Shown: positions 16,709 through 24,074 of the stretch, piece after piece
Layout of the letters: the number at the start of each line of letters is the position of its first letter
Position numbering within the stretch: position 1 is the first letter of the stretch
Assembly (NCBI GenBank): GCA_021371995.1
Contig: JAJFVA010000010.1
Span: forward strand, 124,001 to 188,000
DNA from: Methanoregulaceae archaeon
Lineage (GTDB): Archaea > Halobacteriota > Methanomicrobia > Methanomicrobiales > Methanospirillaceae
Length of the DNA stretch: 64,000 nucleotides
Direction: 5' to 3'
Notes under the pieces: model-generated
The model's database searches: none
What the model saw: the letters and a program-made list of their open reading frames with translations, nothing else
Told to the model about the DNA's origin: nothing
Program-made: the position numbers and the translations under genes

Positions 16709-17782
16709 ATGAAATACATGCAGCCGAGGCCGAGTTCGATTGTTGCAGCCCTTTACACGGCACGGGATCTCGAAGTCGATGTTGCGGTGCTCCACGGCCC
16801 GTCAGGATGCTCCTTCAAGCATGCCCGGCTCCTCGAGGAGGACGGGATGCGGGTGCTGACTACCTCCCTTGCGGACCATGAGTTCATCTTCGGCGGACAG
16901 GAGCCGCTTGAACGGGTGCTGAAGTACGCGGAGGAGACGTTCCACCCGCACCGGATGGCGGTGGTGGGCACGTGCGTCTCCATGATCATCGGGGAGGACC
17001 TCAAGTCGGCTGTCAGCCTTTCCGGGGTCACGACACCGACAATTGCAATCGAAATCCATGCGGGGTTCCCGGAAAACATCGAGGGAGTGATCGCAACCCT
17101 CGAACCGGCTGCCGAGGCAGGATGGATCTCTGCCGAAGAACTCGAACGCCAGAAGCATCTCCTTGCCATGGCTAACGAGGTCGAACGGCTCCGCGGCGCC
17201 GCGTCCAAGCCTTATATCGAACCGTCACGGGGGGATCTCAAGCATCAGGTCGCCCGGCGGCTTGCCGACCTTGCAGGGTCAGGGAAGAAGGGGGTGGCGG
17301 TCATGAATGCCAAGAAGGAGACCGCCTACATGTTTGCCGACGAACTCCTTGCACTCCATGATGCCTGCCCCCGTGCCACTATCACGTACATCGCCAACCT
17401 CGAGTCGCGGGGTCTTCCAAAGGTGAGGGAAGATGCCCGGAGGATCCTCTCCGGGATGCAGGAAAGGGGAGTGGCGCCCGAACTTCTCGGGGCCCTCGAT
17501 GAATATGGCGCCAACGGTGATGCTATCGGCAGGCGGCTTTTGGAACTTGAACCGGATTTTGCCCTCATTGCCGGGGTGCCGCATGCTATCCCGCAGGAGT
17601 ATACTGATGGGATCGAGTGCATCTCTGTCACAAACGGCCCCCGGCAGGTCGAGCCCCTCAGGGATCTTGGCCACCGGCACGTCATTGTCGAGATTGATCT
17701 CCATCCCCAGACCCTCGGTGTCAGGGATATTGTCGGGAGCGAGTTTGGCGCTGTCATCCGGAGCATGCCATGCGGTCCCTGA
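16709..17782 (+). CDS. cfbD: Ni-sirohydrochlorin a,c-diamide reductive cyclase, catalytic subunit
   Basis: This 357-aa NifD-like protein has Cys34 (HGPSGC) and Cys89 (VVGTCVSMIIGEDL). It lacks the first of the three P-cluster cysteines of NifD, as expected for CfbD, whose homodimer holds a shared [4Fe-4S] cluster. With the CfbC reductase it performs the six-electron reduction and lactam-ring closure of Ni-sirohydrochlorin a,c-diamide. Its partner gene cfbC is absent from this cluster. The nearest candidate is the NifH-like gene at 2814-3632. The stop overlaps the start of cfbB by 13 nt. Confidence 0.92.
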   Translation: MKYMQPRPSSIVAALYTARDLEVDVAVLHGPSGCSFKHARLLEEDGMRVLTTSLADHEFIFGGQEPLERVLKYAEETFHPHRMAVVGTCVSMIIGEDLKSAVSLSGVTTPTIAIEIHAGFPENIEGVIATLEPAAEAGWISAEELERQKHLLAMANEVERLRGAASKPYIEPSRGDLKHQVARRLADLAGSGKKGVAVMNAKKETAYMFADELLALHDACPRATITYIANLESRGLPKVREDARRILSGMQERGVAPELLGALDEYGANGDAIGRRLLELEPDFALIAGVPHAIPQEYTDGIECISVTNGPRQVEPLRDLGHRHVIVEIDLHPQTLGVRDIVGSEFGAVIRSMPCGP

Positions 17783-19152
17783 TGGTATCCGGGGACCGGT
17801 CGGGGAGCGGAAAGACGAGCATCAGCCTCGCCATTGCGGCTCTTCTCTCCGAGAAGATGGCGGTCCAGACCTTCAAGGTGGGCATGGACTATATCGACCC
17901 CTCCTACCTGACGGGAGTCACCGGCCGCCCCTGCCGGAACCTGGACACGTTCGTGATGGACCGGGAGGACCTGATGAGGATATTTTTCCACGGGATGCAG
18001 GGTTCCGACTTAGGCCTGATCGAGGGGGTGCGGGGACTCTACGAGGGAGCCGAGTCGCTTGAGGATACCGGGAGCAGTGCTGCCGTCGCAAAACTCCTGA
18101 ACGTCCCGGTCGTGCTCGTGGTGAGTGCGCGGAGTATCACAAGGAGCGCTGCGGCTATCGTCAGGGGGTTCCAGTCCTTTGATCCTGCCATAGATATCAG
18201 GGGGATCATCCTGAACAATGTCTCGGGCTCGCAGCATATCCGGAAGGCAACCGAGGCGATCGAGCACCACTGCGGGATCCCGGTCATCGGCGCTGTCCCC
18301 CGGCAGCCCGAAATGGAGCTTGCCATGCGGCACCTGGGCCTTGTCCCTTATCTGGAAGGGAAGGCCGCTCCTGCTTTTCTCAAGCGGATCGAGGCAGTCA
18401 CCGCCATGGTCGGGGACCATATCGACCTCGATGCCCTGCTCGGCCTCGCCCGCCCGGTTGCTCAGCCTCCTGGCACTGACCCGTTCTTCGAGCCGGCGGA
18501 TCCACCCGCGACGACGATCGCAGTTGCCCTCGATGAAGCGTTCAATTTCTACTATGCAGATCTCTTCGATGTGCTCCGGGCAGAGGGTGCCCGGGTGACG
18601 ACATTCAGCCCGGTGCACGATATCCTCCCCGATGCCGACGGCTACATATTCGGCGGGGGGTACCCGGAACTGTTCCTCAACGAACTGGAGGCTAATGACC
18701 GGATGAGGGAAGCGGTCTTTGAGCGCTCGCGGGAAGGTGCCCCGATCTATGCCGAATGCGGGGGCCTGATGTATCTTACCGGGGGGATACGGACGCTCCC
18801 GGGGTGGCAGGGATCAGATGAGGGGGAGTCGTGCCGGATGTGCGGGGTCTTTGAAGGCGAAACGGTCATGCCGGCAAAAAGGGTAGTGAGTTATGTTGAA
18901 GGGGAGAGCCTCGGCAGAAACCCTGTCGGTCCCGGCCGTTTCCGGGGCCATGAATTCCATTATTCGGACGTGATCCTTCCCGAGAACACCCGTTTTTCGT
19001 ACGTGCTCTCCCGGGGAAAGGGCATCCGGGGGCAGCTTGACGGCGCTCTCATGGACAACACGATCGGGAGCTACACCCATCTTCACCCGGTGAGCAGCCG
19101 TGGTATGTTCTCTTCCTTTGTCTCCCTTTGCCGCGACCAGTCCCGGAGATAA
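17770..19152 (+). CDS. cfbB: Ni-sirohydrochlorin a,c-diamide synthase
   Basis: This 460-aa protein has the CobB/CbiA layout. An N-terminal ATP-binding domain carries GDRSGSGKTSISLAIAALL (about residues 8-26), and a C-terminal class I glutamine amidotransferase domain has YAECGGLMYL (nucleophile Cys at about 328) and a late EFHYSDV histidine. It amidates the a and c acetate side chains of Ni-sirohydrochlorin with glutamine and ATP. The closest alternative is cobyrinate a,c-diamide synthase of B12 synthesis, but the position as the last gene of cfbA-E-D-B decides it. ilvE begins 41 nt later from its own promoter. Confidence 0.9.
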   Translation: MRSLMVSGDRSGSGKTSISLAIAALLSEKMAVQTFKVGMDYIDPSYLTGVTGRPCRNLDTFVMDREDLMRIFFHGMQGSDLGLIEGVRGLYEGAESLEDTGSSAAVAKLLNVPVVLVVSARSITRSAAAIVRGFQSFDPAIDIRGIILNNVSGSQHIRKATEAIEHHCGIPVIGAVPRQPEMELAMRHLGLVPYLEGKAAPAFLKRIEAVTAMVGDHIDLDALLGLARPVAQPPGTDPFFEPADPPATTIAVALDEAFNFYYADLFDVLRAEGARVTTFSPVHDILPDADGYIFGGGYPELFLNELEANDRMREAVFERSREGAPIYAECGGLMYLTGGIRTLPGWQGSDEGESCRMCGVFEGETVMPAKRVVSYVEGESLGRNPVGPGRFRGHEFHYSDVILPENTRFSYVLSRGKGIRGQLDGALMDNTIGSYTHLHPVSSRGMFSSFVSLCRDQSRR

Positions 19153-19193
19153 CCAGCAGGTAAAAAATACTAGTACTTCCAAACCTAGCAGGT

Positions 19194-20063
19194 ATGATCA
19201 TATATATTGACGGCAAGTATGTGCCCCGTGAAGAGGCACGCATCTCTGTCTTTGATCACGGATTTCTTTACGGGGACGGGGTCTTTGAAGGGATCCGGGC
19301 CTACAATGGGAGGGTCTTTCGCCTCCAGGAGCATCTCGACCGGTTATACGATTCGGCACGGACGATCGATCTCGCTGTCCCGGTCTCAAAGGAGGAGATG
19401 GGAGAGATCATTCTCGAGACGCTCCGGAGGAACAAGTTAAAGGACGGATATATCCGGCCGCTCGTTTCAAGGGGTGTCGGTGATCTTGGCCTTGACCCGA
19501 GGAAGTGCCCGAAGGCCTCGGTGATCGTGATCGCGGTCGAATGGGGCGCGATGTACGGGGATCTCTATGAGAAGGGCCTCAAGGCGATAACGGTCTCGAT
19601 CCGGAGGAACCCGGCCGATGCACTCCCGCCGAATGTCAAGAGCCTGAACTACCTCAATAACATCCTTGCCAAGATCGAGGCGAACTACAAGGGCGGCGAT
19701 GAGGCGATCTTCTTTGATACCAACGGGTATATTGCAGAAGGTTCGGGAGACAATATATTCGTCGTCAAGAACGGCGTCATCCTCACCCCCCCGACCCTGA
19801 ACAACCTCCGCGGGATCACCCGGGCAGTGGTCCTCGAGCTCGCAAAATCGCACGGAATAACGCTCGTTGAGCAGAACCTGGGATACTATGACATGTACTC
19901 GGCTGACGAGGTGTTTGTCACGGGCACTGCTGCAGAGGTCGCCCCGATCGTCCTGATTGACGGACGCTCAATCGGAACCGGGAGACCGGGACCGGTCACC
20001 CGCCAGCTGATGGCAGCATTCAAAGCCGTTACCGAGACCGAAGGAACACCGATCTACAAGTGA
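19194..20063 (+). CDS. ilvE: Branched-chain amino acid aminotransferase
   Basis: This 289-aa fold-type IV PLP enzyme begins [30 protein letters not shown], with R-x-Y-x-G-R in the first 45 residues. The PLP lysine lies in [10 protein letters not shown] (about residue 148), followed by [11 protein letters not shown] and [11 protein letters not shown]. It catalyses the last step of valine, leucine and isoleucine synthesis. A box A (TAAAAAATAC, 19161-19170) is centred about 27 nt before the ATG, so the transcript is probably leaderless. Separate transcription from cfbB is likely. Confidence 0.9.
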   Translation: MIIYIDGKYVPREEARISVFDHGFLYGDGVFEGIRAYNGRVFRLQEHLDRLYDSARTIDLAVPVSKEEMGEIILETLRRNKLKDGYIRPLVSRGVGDLGLDPRKCPKASVIVIAVEWGAMYGDLYEKGLKAITVSIRRNPADALPPNVKSLNYLNNILAKIEANYKGGDEAIFFDTNGYIAEGSGDNIFVVKNGVILTPPTLNNLRGITRAVVLELAKSHGITLVEQNLGYYDMYSADEVFVTGTAAEVAPIVLIDGRSIGTGRPGPVTRQLMAAFKAVTETEGTPIYK

Positions 20064-20126
20064 AAGGCCCGGACAGCCATATACACAATTATTTTTACGT
20101 TGAAGATCTAACAGGATAGGCAACTT

Positions 20127-20201
20127 GCTGCTATAGTGTAGTCCGGCCAATCATTTCGGCCTTTCACGCCGAAGACTGGGGTTCGAATCCCCATAGCAGC
20201 A
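20127..20201 (+). tRNA. tRNA-Glu (UUC)
   Basis: The cloverleaf reads directly. The acceptor GCTGCTA (20127-20133) pairs with TAGCAGC (20194-20200), with discriminator A. The anticodon stem TCGGC/GCCGA has loop CTTTCAC with anticodon TTC at 20163-20165, and the T arm is GGGGTTCGAATCCCC. There is no intron and no encoded CCA. A T-run follows at about 20213-20221 as terminator. The box A is probably the AT-rich stretch around 20090-20100. Confidence 0.95.
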
Positions 20202-20349
20202 CTTTTCACATTCTTTTTTTTAGGATTATTATGACCAGACGTAAGGAAGCATGATAATTTTTGGATAATTCTTCAAATCCCGAAAATACGGAATAGAATT
20301 CATCGTGCTGAAACAGGACCAGTGATACAAAAAAGTAATTGGTTGATAA

Positions 20350-20511
20350 TTATTTTCTTCTCTTGTTCTTCTGGTTGGCTGCGATCTTTTCTTTGGAGGT
20401 CATCGGAACATTTCTGTCAGGGGCGGCTTGTTCGGGAGTCCCTGCTGCCGTTTTTGCATCACTACTCTCCACTTTCCGGCTTTTCCCTTTCTGGGTTCCT
20501 TTATCTTTCAT
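20350..20511 (-). CDS. Small lysine-rich protein, 53 aa (tentative)
   Basis: From the ATG at 20511 the product is almost entirely Lys, Ser, Ala, Gln and Asn, beginning MKDKGTQKGKSRK and ending in NQKNKRRK. This composition suggests a disordered, basic, perhaps nucleic-acid- or ribosome-associated peptide. There is no clear ribosome-binding site, and the frame is open to 20550. It lies alone between tRNA-Glu and another small gene. I do not recognise it. Confidence 0.45.
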   Translation of the reverse strand: MKDKGTQKGKSRKVESSDAKTAAGTPEQAAPDRNVPMTSKEKIAANQKNKRRK

Positions 20512-20716
20512 GGGTTGAAGATATGCCCTGATAGAATAAATACACTCCATGTAACACCAGTTTTACGAACTCCCGGGATTTTTTTTATGACTTCCGGAAT
20601 ACTTCCGTACGATGAATCATGGTACGAAAACACTTTTTACTGAGGACCTGATCGGGAGATTATTCCAGCATGACGCATCTATGCAGATTCCATAGCCAGT
20701 AATCGGGAGGTGGTAT

Positions 20717-20929
20717 ATGTCGAAAACAGGGGTAAAATGGGTTTTTCGCCTCGATAGGTCTTATCAGAAAAAAGCCCTGTACGGCCTCCTTTTCCCATTT
20801 TTCGATCCCGGAAACAATGTTCCATGGGAATTTGTGTTTACTCTCATGGAAAATACCGATATAATGGCTTATTTTCAAAAAATAACGACATATACCAGAG
20901 ATAAAATTTCCCTTTTATTGCAATTCTGA
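20717..20929 (+). CDS. Small protein of unknown function, 70 aa
   Basis: A strong Shine-Dalgarno sequence, GGGAGGTG (20705-20712), stands 4-5 nt before the ATG, unusual for this window and the main support for the gene. The product is aromatic rich (VKWVFRLD, GLLFPFFDPG, WEFVFTLM) with no clear membrane helix or metal motif. It is flanked by noncoding AT-rich sequence on both sides and has no operon partner. I do not recognise the family. Confidence 0.5.
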   Translation: MSKTGVKWVFRLDRSYQKKALYGLLFPFFDPGNNVPWEFVFTLMENTDIMAYFQKITTYTRDKISLLLQF

Positions 20930-21178
20930 ACGAGGGCAATTATGGGGGCATAATTCACCGATACCTGATCAGAAACCCTGCTGGAGCCAATCTATGAAGG
21001 TCAATAGAAACACTATAAGCCTGGCATATTATCCAATTAAACAGATAATTAACCATATATTTTAAATAGAACCGCTTTTTTGGAGATGTAATGCTAATAC
21101 GGATTCCCAAGATCCAAAACCCCCCATCCTCCGAAACCTTTAAAATCCAGGAGCCGATTCTCACAGTGGGGGATAATT

Positions 21179-22003
21179 ATGGCTGCACCAGATAAACCCG
21201 GTATTGAATTCCCGAGTGTGCTTGATCGTGCCTACAAGGAATATAAGCGCCACATGAAGGTTGAGGATGTCATGAGCAGGGAGGTTGCCATGACACCTCC
21301 CGATACCACCATGGCGGATGCTGCAATGCGGATGGGGGAGAGACACATCGGGAGCCTGGTCGTCCAGCAATACGGGACACCGGTCGGGATCGTTACCGAG
21401 CGTGACCTGCTCTCAAAAGTACTTGCCGGAGGGCTCGATCTCGAGACGACAAAAGTCGGCCAGGTCATGTCGTACCCGCTGATCAAGATTTGTCCTAATC
21501 TTGAGATCCGTGAAGCGGCACGAACGATGATCAAGAGGAAGGGGAGGCTTGGCGTCTTCCATTGCGGGGATATCTGCGGGGTCATCACCGCATCGGACCT
21601 CATCAGGGAGATGCCCGACGCACCTGAGACCTCGCTTGTGGTCGATGAATTCATGACAAAGGAGGTCATCAGCGTCGGAGAGGACGAGACCGTCGAAGAG
21701 GCGGCACGGATCATGGGCAGGGAGCGGGTCGGCAGCGTAATCGTGACCCGTGACGGAAATCCTTATGGCATATTCACCGAACGTGACCTTCTCTCGACCT
21801 TCCTTGCCCGGGGCAGGCCTCTTGATGCCCCGGTGAGCCTTGCCTCCTCATCCCCGCTGATCACGGCACCTGCCGGGATAAGCATCCATGCCGCGGCAAA
21901 GACCATGGCTGCACAGCACATACGAAGGCTCATCCTGATGAAAAAGAAGAAGATAGCGGGGATCATCACCGCAAGGGACCTCGTCGAGGCCTACGCACGC
22001 TAA
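21179..22003 (+). CDS. Four-CBS-domain protein
   Basis: This 274-aa protein consists of a short N-terminal helix and four CBS motifs. Each starts with a VxDVMSxE- or VGQVM-like strand and ends with GIVTERDLL, GVITASDL, GIFTERDLL and GIITARDLV (ends near residues 82, 142, 206 and 270). Paired CBS domains bind adenine nucleotides, so this is a likely energy-charge sensor, but no catalytic domain is attached and the target is unknown. GGGGGAT, 5-11 nt upstream, supports the start. A box-A-like TTTAAAAT lies near 21140. The gene is monocistronic. Confidence 0.88.
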   Translation: MAAPDKPGIEFPSVLDRAYKEYKRHMKVEDVMSREVAMTPPDTTMADAAMRMGERHIGSLVVQQYGTPVGIVTERDLLSKVLAGGLDLETTKVGQVMSYPLIKICPNLEIREAARTMIKRKGRLGVFHCGDICGVITASDLIREMPDAPETSLVVDEFMTKEVISVGEDETVEEAARIMGRERVGSVIVTRDGNPYGIFTERDLLSTFLARGRPLDAPVSLASSSPLITAPAGISIHAAAKTMAAQHIRRLILMKKKKIAGIITARDLVEAYAR

Positions 22004-22021
22004 AAAAGAGGGGTATCCCTC
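22002..22021. terminator. Bidirectional terminator hairpin between CBS and UbiA genes
   Basis: GAGGG (22008-22012) and CCCTC (22017-22021) form a hairpin with a 4-nt loop. On the minus strand it is followed by six T (plus-strand A 22002-22007), so it best serves the UbiA gene. On the plus strand a T8 run follows about 18 nt later (22041-22048) for the CBS gene. Confidence 0.5.
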
Positions 22022-22077
22022 CATGCTCGTATCCCGATATTTTTTTTACGCCAGGGCATAGCCGCCCGGGCCAGGGC

Positions 22078-22172
22078 ACTGAATCGAGCCCGATCGACAC
22101 CGGGCAGGTGGTCCCAGCAGCCCCTGTACTCCCCGCTCGCGTCAGAATACTGAATCAAGCCCGATTGAAACC
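22078..22172. repeat. 24-bp imperfect direct repeat at the UbiA 3' end
   Basis: 22078-22101 and 22149-22172 agree in 21 of 24 positions (shared core GAGCCCGAT/AAGCCCGAT), offset by 71 bp. The second copy encodes the last residues of UbiA (SIGLDSV). The first, downstream on the minus strand, encodes the same SIGLDSV peptide beyond the stop codon. This points to a small past duplication of the gene end. Confidence 0.6.
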
Positions 22173-23038
22173 GCATAGATCAGCATGGTGACGTGGAAGA
22201 GCGGCAGCACTTTCAGAGCGGTATCCGGGGTCCTGTTTTTGTTAATCACGGCTGCAGCAGTGGCAAGGAGGCAGAGCCCAAGCAAGATCCCTCCCCGTGC
22301 AATCCAGCCGAGACGGGTCATGAAGAGGAGCGCTGTCACGACATGAATGCCGGTACATCCGGCAATCCAGACCACTGTCCCGGAGATCCCGTAGAGCGTT
22401 GTCACAGTGTTCATCCCTCGTGCCTCGTCATTCCTTACATCGATCAGGTCGTTTGCGCCCAGATGAGCCAGAGCAAACGGGTAGAAGAAGACAAAATAAA
22501 GGAGGGCGTGGATATCAGGAATTCCGGCGCAGAGATACCCGGCGACAGGGAACAGGGCAAAGTCAGTACGGCCTGCCACCTGCGCGACGGGGAAATGCTG
22601 GTCCCGCTTCCGGAGCTGGTAAAAGACCTCCACCCCGTACGAGTAGACCATGATGAGGAATACATAGGCAGAATGAGGATACGGGAGTGTTGCGATGAGG
22701 ACTATGGTCGCCCCGGTAAGCAGACCAAACAGGCAGAGTGCCTGCCGGGGAGAGATAATGCCATCCGGAATCGGCCGCCTCCCAAAAGTTCTCCAGTATT
22801 TGGTCAGTTTTTCTGGCTCAATATCCCTGGCATCGTAGTTCCGGTCGACATAATCGTTCAGGACAAACCCGCCCTCGAATCCCAGAAACCCGATAAGGGC
22901 TACCTTTGCGAGGTCAAACCAGGAGAAAAAACCGTAGGCTGACGTGGCAAGGAGATACCCGGAACAGAAGAGGACAGGCCATGCAAAAAAGAACTGCAGC
23001 CGGAGGAGATCGGTATATCCCCTCAGTACCGGATTCAT
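22142..23038 (-). CDS. UbiA-family prenyltransferase
   Basis: This roughly 298-aa protein has about eight hydrophobic helices. Two aspartate-rich motifs define the family: LNDYVDRNYDARD (about residues 60-72) and GANDLIDVRNDEARG (about 195-209). These bind the Mg-diphosphate of a polyprenyl donor and transfer it to an acceptor in the membrane. In archaea the family includes DGGGP synthase for lipid ether formation and quinone-type enzymes. The acceptor is not evident here. The start is the ATG at 23038; a TTG at 23056 would add six residues. Confidence 0.82.
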   Translation of the reverse strand: MNPVLRGYTDLLRLQFFFAWPVLFCSGYLLATSAYGFFSWFDLAKVALIGFLGFEGGFVLNDYVDRNYDARDIEPEKLTKYWRTFGRRPIPDGIISPRQALCLFGLLTGATIVLIATLPYPHSAYVFLIMVYSYGVEVFYQLRKRDQHFPVAQVAGRTDFALFPVAGYLCAGIPDIHALLYFVFFYPFALAHLGANDLIDVRNDEARGMNTVTTLYGISGTVVWIAGCTGIHVVTALLFMTRLGWIARGGILLGLCLLATAAAVINKNRTPDTALKVLPLFHVTMLIYAVSIGLDSVF

Positions 23039-23423
23039 AAACAGGAATTTTGGCAAGGAAGATACATACAGGCTTCGGTTAGCGGATCATCAGGTCATTC
23101 CTGGGGGAAAGACCTCCATACAATTACCAGGGTCATTTCCCGATGGCCCGAACCACCTGCCCCTTTCAGCCTCCACGATCGGACCGTCCACCCTCATGAC
23201 CGGATGCATAACCCGGCCTCTATAGCGGCACGACACCTGCAAGTTGCAATGCACGGGTGTTTTTCATCAGAACATACTGTGATCGCGCTCTGCAGAATAA
23301 ATAAAGCAGTCAGTGGCGGAACGGGAAAGGTATCTCAAAACAACGTCAGAACCAGAGTGTTACTAGTGAATGTGAGGGGAGTCAGGGAGATAACCCCTGG
23401 CATATATGCATTGAACGCTTCTT
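23039..23423. other. Gene-free stretch
   Basis: No frame here looks coding. It holds only the upstream region of the UbiA gene and a short palindrome, TGCAAGTTGCA, at 23238-23248. I see no convincing RNA gene or repeat. Confidence 0.5.
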
Positions 23424-23654
23424 TCAGGATTGTTTCATACAAGGGCGGTGCTTTTTCAACTGCTGATCGACATCCTCATTGATGATCTGTTTGATCTCCT
23501 GAATCAGCTGCAGACTTACAACGGCAGGATCCTCCCCTGTTTTCTTTGCGATCTCCTGTGACACATAGGGGATCGAGTACTCGGAAAACTTCATAGGAGT
23601 ACCGGTTATCTTCCAGATGGCGTACTCAAGTTCTTCTTTCAGGGTCGGGCGCAT
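23424..23654 (-). CDS. Small hypothetical protein, 76 aa
   Basis: The sequence is regular and helical (RPTLKEELEYAIWKITG, SIPYVSQEIAKKTGEDPAVVSLQLIQEIKQIINEDVDQQLKK), like a compact all-alpha domain, perhaps DNA or protein binding. It has no cysteine motif or membrane segment. There is no strong ribosome-binding site. AT-rich sequence upstream (23690-23740, including TTTTTATTATATTAAC) could hold the promoter. I do not recognise the family. The balanced amino-acid composition makes it more likely real than chance. Confidence 0.6.
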   Translation of the reverse strand: MRPTLKEELEYAIWKITGTPMKFSEYSIPYVSQEIAKKTGEDPAVVSLQLIQEIKQIINEDVDQQLKKHRPCMKQS

Positions 23655-23872
23655 GGATCATTTCCGATGAGGGGACGAAAACCTTTGAAAAAAGTCTGGT
23701 TTTTATTATATTAACAGGATTATTTTATAAAATTAATGGAACCGGCAGAACGATTTCCGAGGTAGATAGCACTCCCTCCCTGCAGGAACCTGAGAGCATC
23801 GCGCCATGGTCATCATCAGGGAACCATTACCTGCAGGCCCACTGATCTCTTTTATCACGCACATCTTTCATG

Positions 23873-23940
23873 ACCAGAGATCGGGGCACTTCTTATGTTT
23901 ACCAGAGATCACGGCACTTCTTTCCTTCACCAGATACGGC
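23873..23940 (+). repeat. Degenerate tandem repeat, 28-bp period
   Basis: ACCAGAGATC starts at 23873 and 23901, and ACCAGATAC at 23929, each 28 bp apart. The first two units also share GGCACTTCTT. The array is in the 420-nt gene-free stretch 23655-24074 upstream of the beta-propeller gene. There are no spacers, so it is not a CRISPR. It might be a protein-binding array or slipped replication. Confidence 0.55.
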
Positions 23941-24074
23941 TACCTGTGTGTCCATCGCCGGCTCCCGGAAAATCGCTTTAATAGCGCCCGGAATCGGGAA
24001 TAATTGCGAAAATATTCGCATTCAAAGGAAACTACATAACCGATGAGGGAAGAGGGTGAGGGTAAGAAAATCTG

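Noticed and set aside
22193-22942. 249-aa open frame antisense to the UbiA gene
   Set aside because: Shadow of a clear membrane-protein gene with both aspartate motifs; no family character of its own.
23873-23940. Possible CRISPR array
   Set aside because: Units are contiguous and degenerate, with no unique spacers and no cas genes in the window.
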